This document shows positions 41,395 to 50,541 of a stretch of 64,000 bases of DNA, one piece after another. Position 1 is the first letter of the stretch. Each line of letters begins with the position of its first letter. Both the position numbers and the translations under genes were made by a program. The DNA lies in NCBI RefSeq assembly GCF_034377145.1, contig NZ_CP139709.1:127539-191538 (forward strand), in the 5' to 3' direction. The stretch comes from Sulfitobacter sp. OXR-159. Its GTDB lineage: Bacteria > Pseudomonadota > Alphaproteobacteria > Rhodobacterales > Rhodobacteraceae. Below the pieces are notes generated by a model that worked only from the letters and a program-made list of their open reading frames with translations, was not told the origin of the DNA and made no database searches.

Positions 41395-42712
41395 GGGAGT
41401 GTGCGTAATTTTGTGCCCTGACGCCTTTAGTTACGCCATGGGAAAGCGTTCTTCGAACATGATGGCGAGTTGGCTTTTAACACGGTGCCATTCACGCACA
41501 GATCGCTTCCACTCGACGGAAGTAGCATTGAGCGCCAAGAAGATCAACTTTGCTGCCGCCTCATCGCTCGGGAAGTGGCCTCGGGTTCGCACCGCACGCC
41601 GGATTTTTGAGTTCAGGGCTTCTATGGCATTCGTTGTGTAAATCAATCGGCGCACTTCGGGCGGGTAGTCGAGAAACGGGATCACCTCGTTCCAGGCTCG
41701 GCGCCAGCTCGGTGCAATGGCCGGATAGCGCTTGGCCAGATCGCTCTCCTCGAACTCGGCCAGCGCAGCCTCTGCTGCTTCGACGTCCAAGGCGGTGTAG
41801 ACTGCCTTCAGGGCTGTCGCCACGGCCTTGCGGTCCTTGTAGCTGGCAAAGCTCATAGAGTGGCGCAGCAAATGAACGATGCACGTCTGGACCTGGGTTT
41901 CCGGGAAAGCCGCCTCAATGGCCTGGGGGAAGCCTTTGAGGCCGTCGACCACGGCAATCAGAATGTCCTGAACGCCCCTGTGACGTAGATCATTCAGAAC
42001 CTTTGCCCAAAATTTGGCACCCTCGTTGGCCTGGAACCACAGCCCCAGAACGTCCCGGGTGCCGTCTGGACGGATCGCCAAGGCTACGAAGACCGCCTTG
42101 TTCGAGACCGCTCCATCACTGCGGATGTTGACGCGGATCGCATCCATGAAGACGACGGGATAGCAGGGTTCCAGTGGCCGGCTCTGCCAGGCGGTGACCT
42201 CGTCCATCACAGCCTCAGTGATCACCGATATCAAGCTGGGTGATGCCTCAAAGCCGTAAATCTCTTCAATGTGCCCTTGGATCTCACGGGTCGTCATTCC
42301 GCGTGCATACATGCTGACGATCTTGCGGTCGAACTCGGGAAAACGACGCTGATACTTGGCGATCAACAGCGGATCAAAGGTGCCGTTGCGGTCGCGCGGA
42401 ATATCCAAGATGACCTTCCCACTGTCGGTGGTCACAGTCTTCTGGCTGCTGCCATTACGACGATTGGGCGGATGGTTCTGGCCCTCCGCGACACCTTCTT
42501 CGCGCTCTGCCCCAAGATGTTCCTCCATCTCAGCTGTTAAAGCGCGTTCTGCCAATGCTTTGGTCAACTCGGCAAGAATGCCCTCCTTGCCGAATAGGTC
42601 GCCAGAGGACCGGCCTTCCATCAGTTGGTCTAATAGCTTTTTGTCGATGCTCATACGTGGGTCTCCTTATAGAGCAGTTACCACGCCAGAGCACAAAATT
42701 CAGGACAGTCCC
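41395..42712 (-). mobile_element. IS256-family insertion sequence
   Basis: A 1318-bp element. The target CTTGTGCT is duplicated at 41387-41394 and 42713-42720. The left end GGGAGTGTGCGTAATTTTGT and the complement of the right end GGGACTGTCCTGAATTTTGT form the terminal repeats. An 8-bp duplication is standard for IS256. The transposase gene is intact. Confidence 0.92.
41431..42654 (-). CDS. IS256-family (mutator-type) transposase
   Basis: A complete 407-aa transposase. It begins MSIDKKLLDQLMEGRSSGDL and shows the mutator-family features: RNGSSQKTVTTDSGKVILDI, FDRKIVSMYARGMTTREIQG, the DDE residues in PVVFMDAIRVNIRSDG (first Asp) and DILIAVVDGLKGFPQAIEAA (second Asp), the C/H motif TCIVHLLRHSMSF, and the C-terminal IYTTNAIEALNSKIRRAV (final Glu). 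The frame is intact and the element has a fresh-looking target duplication, so it is probably a recent insertion. It is related in family but not identical to the IS256-type remnant at 55726-56086. Confidence 0.94.
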   Translation of the reverse strand: MSIDKKLLDQLMEGRSSGDLFGKEGILAELTKALAERALTAEMEEHLGAEREEGVAEGQNHPPNRRNGSSQKTVTTDSGKVILDIPRDRNGTFDPLLIAKYQRRFPEFDRKIVSMYARGMTTREIQGHIEEIYGFEASPSLISVITEAVMDEVTAWQSRPLEPCYPVVFMDAIRVNIRSDGAVSNKAVFVALAIRPDGTRDVLGLWFQANEGAKFWAKVLNDLRHRGVQDILIAVVDGLKGFPQAIEAAFPETQVQTCIVHLLRHSMSFASYKDRKAVATALKAVYTALDVEAAEAALAEFEESDLAKRYPAIAPSWRRAWNEVIPFLDYPPEVRRLIYTTNAIEALNSKIRRAVRTRGHFPSDEAAAKLIFLALNATSVEWKRSVREWHRVKSQLAIMFEERFPMA

Positions 42713-43498
42713 CTTGTGCTGCATCGCGCCACTCCGTTGAGCTCCAATCATAAGTACGGCGCGCAAAACGATAGCGCTTTTCAAATGGCGCATCCTCAGC
42801 GGACAGCGATGACTGAGGGGCGAAGGCAACGACGATACATCCTGGAGCGAGTGGCGCGAATAAGCAGGCTGCATAGCCCCCCATGGAAGCCCCGTACATA
42901 GAGACTACAGGATAGCTTTCAAACAGTCCTTGAGCGCGCAGTCCTAAAAGGTAGTCGGTAAGCTCGGTTGAACGGAACCAATCATTTTTCTTGGTCATCA
43001 CCCCAAGTGAACCCCACCCGTTCTTCTGGGCCACATCCTGTCCCCATGGTTTCCGGGGGAGCTTCGATTTCAAGGAGGCCAGGTTGTCAAAGCTGACGAG
43101 AAGCCGGCTTTTACCCGGAGTATAGGTGATAACGTGATGCTCGGTCTCGTGGTGAAAGCCACCGGCTTCTTTGACGTCCCGCTTGATCCCTTCGAAGTTT
43201 AAGTTGCTTGGGATTGCAGTCTTGTTAGGGCGTGGCTGTGGCATGATGGGCAAACAGTCCCTTAGTGGTTCGTATGGGTTGCTTCGGACATCATTTTTCT
43301 ATGTGTCAAAGCCTTCCGTAGGCCAGAGGTGGCTTAAGCTCCTTCATATGAGCGCGTTATTGTTCCCGTAACATTACTCCGTAGGTCGTATTGTAGACAC
43401 TAATCTTTGGCGTTCCCCTGTGCATTTTTGCGAAGGGGCTGTTTGCCTCACACCTGGGTGGCCAAAAATGCCCGCTATTGGTTTGAAGCCGTAACGCT

Positions 43499-44251
43499 TC
43501 AATGCCCGACAATTTGGCTGAGAAATTTCTGTGTCCGAGTGTTCTTGGGCGCTGAAAAAAAGGTATCAGGATTGTTTTCTTCAACGATGGCGCCATCCGC
43601 CATGAATATCACCCGATCAGCCACTTTTCGCGCAAATCCCATCTCATGGGTTACGCAGAGCATGGTCATACCATCTTCCGCCAGCTCACTCATCGTATCG
43701 AGCACTTCCTTGATCATTTCGGGATCAAGTGCTGACGTGGGTTCATCGAACAGCATAATCTGCGGCTTCATGCAAAGAGCCCGGGCAATAGCTACGCGCT
43801 GCTGCTGCCCTCCAGACAACTGCCCAGGGTACTTTCCTGCCTGTTCAGGTATTTTTACCTTTTCAAGGAAGTGCATTGCATTCTTGTTGGCTTCTTGTGT
43901 TGTTTCTTTACGCGTCCACCTCGGCGCCAACGTGCAATTCTCTAAAACAGTTAAGTGAGGGAATAAATTGAATTGTTGGAAGCACATCCCCACTTCAGCC
44001 CTGATTTTGCCTACGTTCTTCATATTGGACGTCAGCCGTGTTCCGACCACGTCGATCGTGCCAGAGTGATGAGCTTCCAAGGCGTTTATACACCTCACGA
44101 GCGTAGATTTCCCCGAGCCTGACGGGCCGCAGATCACAATTTTTTCGCCCCGCTTAATCTTCAAGTTGATGTTTCGCAAAGCATGGTAACTGCCATACCA
44201 TTTGTTTAGCTCGGATATTTTGATAACCGCTTGATTGCCCGCATCCTGCAT
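43499..44251 (-). CDS. polar amino acid ABC transporter ATPase (GlnQ-like)
   Basis: A 250-aa ATPase with Walker [15 protein letters not shown] (about residues 38-51), the Q-loop in [17 protein letters not shown], signature [15 protein letters not shown], Walker [14 protein letters not shown] and the H-loop CVTHEMGFA. These features are characteristic of the polar-amino-acid (PAAT/GlnQ/HisP) subfamily. It is the last gene of a three-gene minus-strand transporter operon (binding protein, permease, ATPase) beside a GntR regulator and kynureninase. The likely substrate is a polar or aromatic amino acid related to that pathway; specificity cannot be read directly. Confidence 0.93.
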   Translation of the reverse strand: MQDAGNQAVIKISELNKWYGSYHALRNINLKIKRGEKIVICGPSGSGKSTLVRCINALEAHHSGTIDVVGTRLTSNMKNVGKIRAEVGMCFQQFNLFPHLTVLENCTLAPRWTRKETTQEANKNAMHFLEKVKIPEQAGKYPGQLSGGQQQRVAIARALCMKPQIMLFDEPTSALDPEMIKEVLDTMSELAEDGMTMLCVTHEMGFARKVADRVIFMADGAIVEENNPDTFFSAPKNTRTQKFLSQIVGH

Positions 44252-44302
44252 TTCTATGTCGTTCCTTAAATTTCTTTTTCTGTAAGGGTAGCCGCCTGTC
44301 GA

Positions 44303-45031
44303 TTAGGCAGCTTTTCCGTCGTTCCGGAATCGCTCTTCCAGATAGGAAACCAAACGCACGGCGGGCAGCAGAACGATTAAATACATAATGGCAGCCGCAA
44401 TAAGCGGAGAGGGGTTCGCGGTGAGGGCCTGTGCGTCGGTGGCCTGCTTTAGCAGATCTGGCATCGCTACGACCGATGCAAGCGAGGTGTCCTTTGCAAT
44501 CGCGACCGCATTTGATGTGTGTGGTGGGATCGCGATCCGAAATGCCTGTGGCAAGATGACTTTCCAGATTGTGACCGGGAACGATAGGCCAAGTGCAGCT
44601 GCGGCTTCCGTCTGGCCTCGCGGGATAGCCTGAATACCGGCGCGGAACACCTCTGCGGTGAACGAGGAGAACACAAGCCCCAATGCCAATGTAGTCGCCA
44701 TAAATGCGTTCAAGCGAATGCCCATAAACGGCAAAGCGTAATATATGATGACTAGCAGGACGAGGATCGGGATCGCCCGAAAGAGATCTACATAGGCGAT
44801 TGCCATTCCACGGAAGAACTTGGGGGCATAGAGCCTGATAAGACAGATTAAAACTCCTGCGATCCCCCCAACAACGATTGTTGTGGTGGCCAGAGCGACA
44901 GTATTGCCAATTCCTTTAAGCAGCATTGGATAGACGCGGAGGATCACCTCTGCGTTGAGAAACGTATCAACGAAGTCCATGAGGACCAAATCTCCTGAGA
45001 GTAGATGATGAGCCGGATGGTGCCGGCTCAA
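44303..45031 (-). CDS. polar amino acid ABC transporter permease
   Basis: A 242-aa inner-membrane permease of the HisM/GlnP type. The family N-terminal segment MLLKGIGNTVALATTTIVVG is followed by a central loop (GQTEAAAALGLSFPVTIWKV, with the EAA motif) and ILPQAFRIAIPPHTSNAVAI. About five membrane helices are apparent. The first start in frame gives MSRHHPAHHLLSGDLVLMDF; the downstream ATG at DLVLMDF is an alternative, since it is where homologues usually begin and AGGAGAT lies upstream of it. It pairs with the ATPase 51 bp downstream and the binding protein 7 bp upstream. Only one permease is present, so it should work as a homodimer. Confidence 0.92.
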   Translation of the reverse strand: MSRHHPAHHLLSGDLVLMDFVDTFLNAEVILRVYPMLLKGIGNTVALATTTIVVGGIAGVLICLIRLYAPKFFRGMAIAYVDLFRAIPILVLLVIIYYALPFMGIRLNAFMATTLALGLVFSSFTAEVFRAGIQAIPRGQTEAAAALGLSFPVTIWKVILPQAFRIAIPPHTSNAVAIAKDTSLASVVAMPDLLKQATDAQALTANPSPLIAAAIMYLIVLLPAVRLVSYLEERFRNDGKAA

Positions 45032-45038
45032 ACTGTTG

Positions 45039-45821
45039 TCACTCGGCGGTTGGCACCGGCATTACGGCTACGGTCGACGTGTCTGGCGCCGGAGCTACTC
45101 CAAGCCATTTCTCATGGATCTCGGCGAGCGTTCCGTCTTCTTTTATCTCTGAAATCGCGGCGTTAACGCTCTCGAGATGCTCAGAGCCCTGAGGCATCAT
45201 GATCGCGAACCGGTCCCCCGTCGGGATCGTTTCAAGTATTTTAAGGTCAGGCATTTGCTGAAAGGCGTATTGGTACCCGGCCAGATCGCCTACTGCCCCA
45301 TCCAGACGCTGCGAGCGCACATCCAGTAACAAGTTTTGTTGCGTAGTATAGCCACGGATGCTGTCAAAGCCGATGCTCTCGGCATTCGCATTCACCCAGG
45401 CTTCTGCAATGGACGACGATAGAACGCCAACGGTTTTGCCTTCCATGCTAGCCATCTCTGACACGTCCCCGTCTTGTCGCCCAATCAGCGCCAGATCGCT
45501 GTCGTAGTACCCTTGCGTAAATGCCTGATTTTGAAGACGCTCGTTGGTTACTGTAATGGTCGAAATCGCCATATCGATACGCCCAGAAGAAGTTGCAGCG
45601 AAAAGCGCTTGGAAGCCGAGGTCTTGAAACTCGATATCTGCACCAACTCTTTTGCCGATCTCTTCAACCAGATCCACTTCAAAGCCCTCAAACGTGCTTT
45701 GATCGTTCTTGTATTCCCAAGGCGGGTTAGCTGAGTATGCGCCAACGACCAGCGTTTCAGCGGCGGCGGCTTGGCCTAGTACCGCTAACGTGATGACGCC
45801 TAGTGATAGTTTCGTGTTCAT
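45039..45821 (-). CDS. periplasmic amino acid-binding protein (SBP_bac_3)
   Basis: A 260-aa binding protein with a signal peptide (MNTKLSLGVITLAVLGQAAA, cleavage before ETLVVG). The mature start LVVGAYSANPPWEYKND and FEGFEVDLVEEIGKRVGADI are hallmarks of family 3 solute-binding proteins, together with RIDMAISTITVTNERLQNQA, the strongest signature. It captures the ligand for the permease/ATPase encoded downstream. GGGAGG lies upstream of the ATG. It is 29 bp from the GntR-family regulator gene on the same strand, so regulator and transporter may form one transcript. Confidence 0.93.
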   Translation of the reverse strand: MNTKLSLGVITLAVLGQAAAAETLVVGAYSANPPWEYKNDQSTFEGFEVDLVEEIGKRVGADIEFQDLGFQALFAATSSGRIDMAISTITVTNERLQNQAFTQGYYDSDLALIGRQDGDVSEMASMEGKTVGVLSSSIAEAWVNANAESIGFDSIRGYTTQQNLLLDVRSQRLDGAVGDLAGYQYAFQQMPDLKILETIPTGDRFAIMMPQGSEHLESVNAAISEIKEDGTLAEIHEKWLGVAPAPDTSTVAVMPVPTAE

Positions 45822-45850
45822 TGTGGTTCCTCCCTTTTGATAGCAGTTGA

Positions 45851-46573
45851 TTAGTCGCCTCCAGCACCCACCACGGAGCGGTAGACCGACATTGTGATCT
45901 GAACGTGTTCGCTCAGAAGCTCTCCTGCGGTCTTCTGGTCCCGATCAAGCGCGGCTTCCATGAGCTTCGTGTGGTGATCATGCGCGAGCGCTTGTCGCAG
46001 CAGATCCAGCGTTTCCTCCGAATGCTGGTCCTGACGTGCGGGGTTAATCGATCCGGGATGAAAGAGCAGTGCATGGTGATGACGCTGAAGCTGCTCCAGC
46101 GTCACGGCATGAAATGATTTTAGCCATGTAGACCGACCTGCCGCGATGAGCTTTGCATGAAAACCATCATGGGCGTTTGCCCAAAGTTCACGATCCGCGA
46201 CGGCACCTCGCCCTATAGGCTGCGGGGTGTGCATCAGTCGGTGGTGGGCGGCAACCAGATTTGTTTCCCATTCCATTCCGCCATGGGCGATGGAATCTTG
46301 CAATAATCGTTGCTCAAGCGACAGCCGTGCATCTTCAAGATCATTAAGGTCTTCTAGCGATACAGGCGCAACGCGCCAGCCACAGTTTGGGCTCGCGACG
46401 ACAAGTTGCTTCTCTTCCAGCCGAGACAATGCTTCGCGCACAGGCGTGGCGCTGATGCCAATGCTCTTGGATAGGGTTGCGACCCGAAGCGGCGCGCCGG
46501 GGGCGTGAGTTCCATTAAGGATGGATCTCCTAAGCATCTCATATGCGCTTTCGGCTCTATTAGCATTTTTCAT
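45851..46573 (-). CDS. GntR-family (FadR/FCD) transcriptional regulator
   Basis: A protein of about 240 aa starting MKNANRAESAYEMLRRSILN (an ATG four codons upstream is also possible). The winged helix-turn-helix spans about residues 8-70 (LRVATLSKSIGISATPVREA, LSRLEEKQLVVASPN), followed by an all-helical FCD ligand domain with metal-binding-type residues (DLEDARLSLEQRLL; AHDGFHAKLIAAGRS; LAHDHHTKLMEAALD). It is divergent from kynureninase and in line with an amino acid ABC transporter. A TATCATATATGAT palindrome lies between, so it probably represses both directions until a pathway metabolite binds. Confidence 0.9.
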   Translation of the reverse strand: MKNANRAESAYEMLRRSILNGTHAPGAPLRVATLSKSIGISATPVREALSRLEEKQLVVASPNCGWRVAPVSLEDLNDLEDARLSLEQRLLQDSIAHGGMEWETNLVAAHHRLMHTPQPIGRGAVADRELWANAHDGFHAKLIAAGRSTWLKSFHAVTLEQLQRHHHALLFHPGSINPARQDQHSEETLDLLRQALAHDHHTKLMEAALDRDQKTAGELLSEHVQITMSVYRSVVGAGGD

Positions 46574-46585
46574 ACGAACTTGCAT

Positions 46586-46597
46586 ATCATATATGAT
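46586..46597. promoter_or_regulatory. candidate GntR operator
   Basis: ATCATATATGAT is a perfect 12-bp palindrome located between the divergent GntR-family gene and kynureninase, 13 bp from the former's start and 39 bp from the latter's. FadR/FCD regulators bind short AT-rich palindromes of this size. Position and symmetry are seen; binding is inferred. Confidence 0.6.
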
Positions 46598-46636
46598 TTA
46601 GTGTATCTACGACGAAATTTAGAAGATTGGAAGTTT

Positions 46637-47863
46637 ATGTTACATTCCTCCGCAGCCCAGGTCCTTGCGAGCGGCGCCTCGCTTTATCGTCGAGACCGGT
46701 TTCTTCTTGAGGATGAGGTTGTCTATCTCGATGGAAACTCGCTGGGGCCGTTGCCAAAGTCCGTACCGGACCGGCTTGCAAAAGCTGTTAAAGACGAGTG
46801 GGGCAAATCACTCGTAAAAGGGTGGAATGAGGCTGGATGGTTCGATCTGCCTCGAAAGGTGGCTCGCCGTATCGAGCCGCTAATCGGCGCTGAGCCGAAA
46901 TCTGTTGCGGTCGGCGATTCCACCTCTGTTAATCTGTTTAAGGCCTTGAGTGCGGCCCTCAGCCTTGTCGGGTCACGTCGCCGTATTCTCTCAGATGCAG
47001 GGAATTTCCCCAGCGACCTTTATATCGCACAAGGGCTGTCACGGCTTGTGAAGGACGGGTTCGAAGTTGCGGCACTCCCTTCCGAAGAGGTTGAAGCCGC
47101 CATCGATGACAGTGTCGCCATTGTCATGCTTACCGAGGTCGATTACCGCACAGGCCGTCGTCGAAACATGAAGGCCGTAACGGAGGCGGCCCATGCCGTG
47201 GGCGCCATCATCATCTGGGACCTTGCGCATTCAGCCGGCGCCTTCCCTGTTCGGCTTTCCGAATGCGGCGCTGATTTTGCTGTGGGCTGTGGGTACAAGT
47301 TTCTGAACGGCGGACCCGGTGCTCCGGCTTTCCTCTATGTGGCGCCGCGGCATAGCGAGGTTGTTTCCCCGGCTATTGCGGGCTGGATGGGTCATGCTGA
47401 TCCTTTTGCTTTCGAGCCGTCTTATCGACCTGGCGAAGGCATTAAAAAAATGCAGGCGGGCACCCCTCCGATCTTATCCATGACCGCGCTAAACGAGGCT
47501 TTGACCCTCTATGAGGATGTGGACCTCGCGGCGCTGGAGCGTGAATCCCAAAGTCTGGGTGATATGTTTATCTCGGCGGTAATGCAGCATTGCCCCGACT
47601 TGGATCTGGCCTCGCCACGTACGGCTGCTGAGCGCGGCAGTCAGGTCTCTTTTCGGCATCCAGAGGGCTATGCAATCATGCAGGCGCTGATTGATCGCAA
47701 TGTGATCGGTGACTTCAGGGCGCCTGACATCCTGCGTTTCGGCATTACTCCTCTCTATACAAATGCGGAAGACATCCAACGTGCGGCGACGGTTTTGTCT
47801 GAGATCATAAGAGACAGGCTTTGGGATCGTGACGCATACCGCGTCCGCGCGGCTGTCACCTGA
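46637..47863 (+). CDS. kynU: kynureninase
   Basis: A 408-aa PLP enzyme that cleaves kynurenine (or 3-hydroxykynurenine) to anthranilate and alanine in tryptophan degradation. The ATG at 46637 begins MLHSSAAQVLASGASLYRRD; upstream codons in frame run across the GntR gene and operator and are rejected. Diagnostic segments are VYLDGNSLGPLP, GKSLVKGWNEAGWFDLPRK, VGDSTSVNLFKALSAAL, LTEVDYRTGRRRNM, WDLAHSAGAFPV (PLP aspartate) and the Schiff-base lysine in GCGYKFLNGGPGAPAF, then GWMGHADPFAFEPSYRPGEG. It is the first gene of a plus-strand unit with an SDR 23 bp downstream. Control by the adjacent GntR regulator is likely. Confidence 0.95.
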   Translation: MLHSSAAQVLASGASLYRRDRFLLEDEVVYLDGNSLGPLPKSVPDRLAKAVKDEWGKSLVKGWNEAGWFDLPRKVARRIEPLIGAEPKSVAVGDSTSVNLFKALSAALSLVGSRRRILSDAGNFPSDLYIAQGLSRLVKDGFEVAALPSEEVEAAIDDSVAIVMLTEVDYRTGRRRNMKAVTEAAHAVGAIIIWDLAHSAGAFPVRLSECGADFAVGCGYKFLNGGPGAPAFLYVAPRHSEVVSPAIAGWMGHADPFAFEPSYRPGEGIKKMQAGTPPILSMTALNEALTLYEDVDLAALERESQSLGDMFISAVMQHCPDLDLASPRTAAERGSQVSFRHPEGYAIMQALIDRNVIGDFRAPDILRFGITPLYTNAEDIQRAATVLSEIIRDRLWDRDAYRVRAAVT

Positions 47864-47886
47864 ACATTAAGAAGGAGTGTGAAGTC

Positions 47887-48624
47887 ATGACGAAACAATC
47901 TGTGGCCGTGATCACCGGTGCGGCCGGTGGAATGGGGCGTGCCATCACCGCTGCTCTGCTGAAAGATGGGCGGCGATGCTTTGGCATCGACGTCAATCAC
48001 AAGGCGCTTGAAGAAATGGAGCAAGATCTCGGGTCTAGCTTCAGAGGATTGAAGGTGGATTTGACAGACGCCGGGCAAATCGCGGCCTGCTTCGAGAGCA
48101 TTCATCAAGAGGCAGGTGGTGTAGATATTTTGGTGAACAACGCAGGCACTTGCCTGATGTCTGAGTTTCCCAACATCCCCCCCGCCGAGCTTGATCTGCA
48201 AATGAACTTGAACTTCTCTTCCGCGTTTCATTGCAGTCAGGCGGCGATAAAGCTGATGCAGGGGCGCGATGGTGTACGCAAGATCATCAATATTTCCTCA
48301 AACGGCGCCTACAACTTCGATGTTTTTGACCCACCCCATTATCGTGCCAGCAAAGCGGCTCTAGACACACTAACCAAAGATCTTGCACGACGTTTTGCCC
48401 GCGATAAGATCTCGGTCAATTCGATCGCGCCGGCGATGACAGAGACGCCTTTGTTCAATGTGGTGAGCCAAGAAGTACTCGATGCGGCTATTGCGCAAAT
48501 GCCGCATGGTCGGCCGATGCAGCCTACCGAGGTCGCGGAATGGGTGCGTTTTCTCGCCTCTCCCGCTGGAGACATCTCCAGCGGGAATGTTATCATTTTG
48601 AACCAGGGCCGCGATGTTCGTTAA
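47887..48624 (+). CDS. short-chain dehydrogenase/reductase
   Basis: A 245-aa classical SDR. The cofactor motif TGAAGGMGRAI (TGxxxGxG) is at about residues 11-21, NNAG at about 86, the catalytic Ser in NISSNGAYN, and the active site YRASKAALDTL (YxxxK). The C-terminal signature FLASPAGDISSGNVIILNQG is typical. AAGGAG precedes the ATG. It is probably co-transcribed with kynureninase and oxidises or reduces a pathway intermediate. The substrate is not predictable. The residues after the first strand include Asp (FGIDVNHKAL), favouring NAD(H). Its stop codon shares TTAA with the convergent metallo-hydrolase gene. Confidence 0.93.
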   Translation: MTKQSVAVITGAAGGMGRAITAALLKDGRRCFGIDVNHKALEEMEQDLGSSFRGLKVDLTDAGQIAACFESIHQEAGGVDILVNNAGTCLMSEFPNIPPAELDLQMNLNFSSAFHCSQAAIKLMQGRDGVRKIINISSNGAYNFDVFDPPHYRASKAALDTLTKDLARRFARDKISVNSIAPAMTETPLFNVVSQEVLDAAIAQMPHGRPMQPTEVAEWVRFLASPAGDISSGNVIILNQGRDVR

Positions 48625-49379
48625 GTATAGGTCTGTGGTGACTTGCGCAGGGACGGCCACTGCTCTGGGGAGTGGCCGTAGATGACGAAGGCATCCTGCT
48701 CTTGCGCGCGCTTCATCAGGCGCGTGCCACTCTCCTGGGCCTGTGCAACATCCCAAGAGCCGCCGAAGCCTTCTTCGATTTCCGCAGGTCGGGAAATTGC
48801 ATCGCCGGTAATAAGAACAGTGCCGGTCTCTGGAAGGTCGACCTCGATCGCGAGTTGGCCAGGGGCATGCCCGGGCACATGCAAGATCCGGAAGCCCGGC
48901 CCGATCTGGGTATCTTCTTCAACCAGCAGATATTTGCGGTCCGGCCATTCGAGCGGCTGGATTGCTCCCCAGTACAGCGGACGGTCAAGTTTGCGCTCTG
49001 CGGCGGACATCAAGATCGGACGTCCTGGGAAGTCTGAAATGCCGCCGACGTGGTCGATATGAGTATGCGTCATGATGAGTAAGTCGACGTCATCCATCTT
49101 AACTCCGGCACGCGCCAGCTGTGCTTCTGGTAGGTTCTCTTCTGTCAGCTCCAGAACCTCCCCAAACTCGCCCAGCCGATCTTCGGTTGAGGAGGTTGCG
49201 ATGTCGTAAGCGTACTTACGAGGAAATCCTGTATCGACGAGGATGTTCTCACCGGCAGCCGTGCGAATGAGAAAACCGCATATTCCGATTACACGTCCAT
49301 TGGCGTGAACCTTGAACAGTCCATAATCCAGAACATGGAGTTCTTTGGGCTTTCCGTTTATGTAACTATTTGATTTCAT
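48621..49379 (-). CDS. metallo-beta-lactamase-fold hydrolase (AHL-lactonase-like)
   Basis: A 252-aa metallohydrolase. The zinc motif THTHIDHVGG (HxHxDH) is at about residues 110-119, with further ligands in HVPGHAPGQL and ITGDAI and the late His in YGHSPEQWPSL. N-terminal strands (LHVLDYGLFKV, GENILVDTGFPRKYAYDI) resemble the N-acyl-homoserine lactonase (AttM/AiiA) branch, which opens lactone rings; in catabolic clusters the same fold hydrolyses formyl-amides or other esters. In a kynurenine context an arylformamidase-like function is conceivable but unproven. GAAGGAG precedes the ATG. It is divergent from the aminotransferase gene and convergent with the SDR. Confidence 0.85.
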   Translation of the reverse strand: MKSNSYINGKPKELHVLDYGLFKVHANGRVIGICGFLIRTAAGENILVDTGFPRKYAYDIATSSTEDRLGEFGEVLELTEENLPEAQLARAGVKMDDVDLLIMTHTHIDHVGGISDFPGRPILMSAAERKLDRPLYWGAIQPLEWPDRKYLLVEEDTQIGPGFRILHVPGHAPGQLAIEVDLPETGTVLITGDAISRPAEIEEGFGGSWDVAQAQESGTRLMKRAQEQDAFVIYGHSPEQWPSLRKSPQTYT

Positions 49380-49416
49380 TATATAACTCCTTCATATCCA
49401 TCAATACAGGTTCAAC

Positions 49417-50541
49417 ATGAAAGTCAAGATCCACACTCTCTTCCAATACCTTCTCGAGACGACTGAAGCCGATCCGGAGGCCATTGTTGGCTTTTCGCTG
49501 TCGCAATCGCCAAAGCTTGGTGAATTCATTGACGCACTCGATCCGGAGCTTCCCCTAGATTGGAATGGAACGTCCTTCAGGGGATTGCCGGCTCTTAGAA
49601 GCCACGTTTTGCGCGAAACAGGTTTGGAAGGGATTTGCGATCCGGATGATGTCCTGATCACCGCAGGAGCGGCGGAAGCCAACTACCTCGCCATCATGCA
49701 ATTGCTAGAGCCAGATGATGAAATCATCATCGAGACACCGGGCTGGCCACAGGCTGAAGTTCTGGCCGAGGCTGTCGGCAGTAGGGTCCGCCATCTCGTT
49801 CGGCGCGACGACGAAGGCTGGGAATTCCCAATGAATCAATTGTCTGATCTAGTGAACGAGCGTACCAAGATCATCTTTGTTACTAACCCCAACAATCCAA
49901 CCGGTCAGCGTTTTTCGGAATCTGAGCTGGGTGAACTGGTAAACCAAGCCAGACGCGTGGGCGCTTGGTTGATCGTCGACGAGGTCTACGCCGGGCTGGA
50001 ATGGGAGGGGAGCCGTTCACCTTCTATTGCGGGGCTTTATGAAAGAGGCATTACCACGGGAAGCGTTTCCAAGGCGCTTGGTCTGCAAGGGTTGCGAACA
50101 GGATGGTTGATCTGTCGGAACCGTGACCTGGTGATGGACGCCGTCATTTTGAGAGAAAACTCTAGTGAGATCATGAATGTCATGGGAGAGGTGATCGCCG
50201 AAGTTGCGATGCGCCCAGACCGATATGGCGCTGCTATGAAAAAAGCGCGGGAAGACGGGCTTGCAAATCTTGCAAAGCTTGACAGCTTTGTTCTTGAAGA
50301 GCCGAAGCTTTCTTGGGTGCGCCCTCGTGCGGGGCTGATCGGATTGGCTCGCCTGAATGCTGATATTGACGGGGATGAGTTCGCCAAGCGGCTTCTGACA
50401 AGCCCTTATAGGACCTTTCTCTTGCCCGGGAGCGCCTACGGGCAGCCGCAACATATCCGGATCGGGGTTGGTGGTGGAGAAGAGGTCAATCTTCAGCTCG
50501 GACTCTCGAGGGTCAGCAGTCTATTAAAGACCCTTGATTGA
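49417..50541 (+). CDS. class I/II PLP-dependent aminotransferase
   Basis: A 374-aa fold-type I aminotransferase. PLP-binding features are seen in order: ITAGAAEANYLAIMQL, VTNPNNPTGQRFSESEL, IVDEVYAGLEW and the Schiff-base region TGSVSKALGLQGLRTGWLI, with a C-terminal Arg in QPHIRIGVGGG-like sequence (about residue 345) for substrate carboxylate binding. The N-terminus is unusual (MKVKIHTLFQYLLETTEADP), lacking the standard NlaxGEp start. It is divergent from the metallohydrolase and lies in the kynureninase island, so kynurenine, tryptophan or a related amino acid is a reasonable but unproven substrate. Ribosome site is weak. Confidence 0.9.
   Translation: MKVKIHTLFQYLLETTEADPEAIVGFSLSQSPKLGEFIDALDPELPLDWNGTSFRGLPALRSHVLRETGLEGICDPDDVLITAGAAEANYLAIMQLLEPDDEIIIETPGWPQAEVLAEAVGSRVRHLVRRDDEGWEFPMNQLSDLVNERTKIIFVTNPNNPTGQRFSESELGELVNQARRVGAWLIVDEVYAGLEWEGSRSPSIAGLYERGITTGSVSKALGLQGLRTGWLICRNRDLVMDAVILRENSSEIMNVMGEVIAEVAMRPDRYGAAMKKAREDGLANLAKLDSFVLEEPKLSWVRPRAGLIGLARLNADIDGDEFAKRLLTSPYRTFLLPGSAYGQPQHIRIGVGGGEEVNLQLGLSRVSSLLKTLD

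Larger units (their letters stand above)
40986..43244 (-). pseudogene. alpha/beta-hydrolase-like gene split by an IS256 element
   Basis: The 5' part (43244 to 42713) encodes MPQPRPNKTAIPSNLNFEGI, then VSMYGASMGGYAACLFAPL with a nucleophile-elbow-like GASMGG, and VVAFAPQSSLSAEDAPFEK. It stops making sense at the IS256 right end. The 3' part (41386 to 40986) resumes in phase with AQGLKAAGKAYLIYDPTIP and ends GNAEMLKGSVPS-like sequence before a stop at 40986. Removing the IS and one copy of the 8-bp duplication restores a continuous frame of about 310 aa (DAAQGLKAAG across the joint). The original protein was probably a cytoplasmic hydrolase; substrate unknown. A TTG three codons upstream of the ATG is an alternative start. 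Confidence 0.8.
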
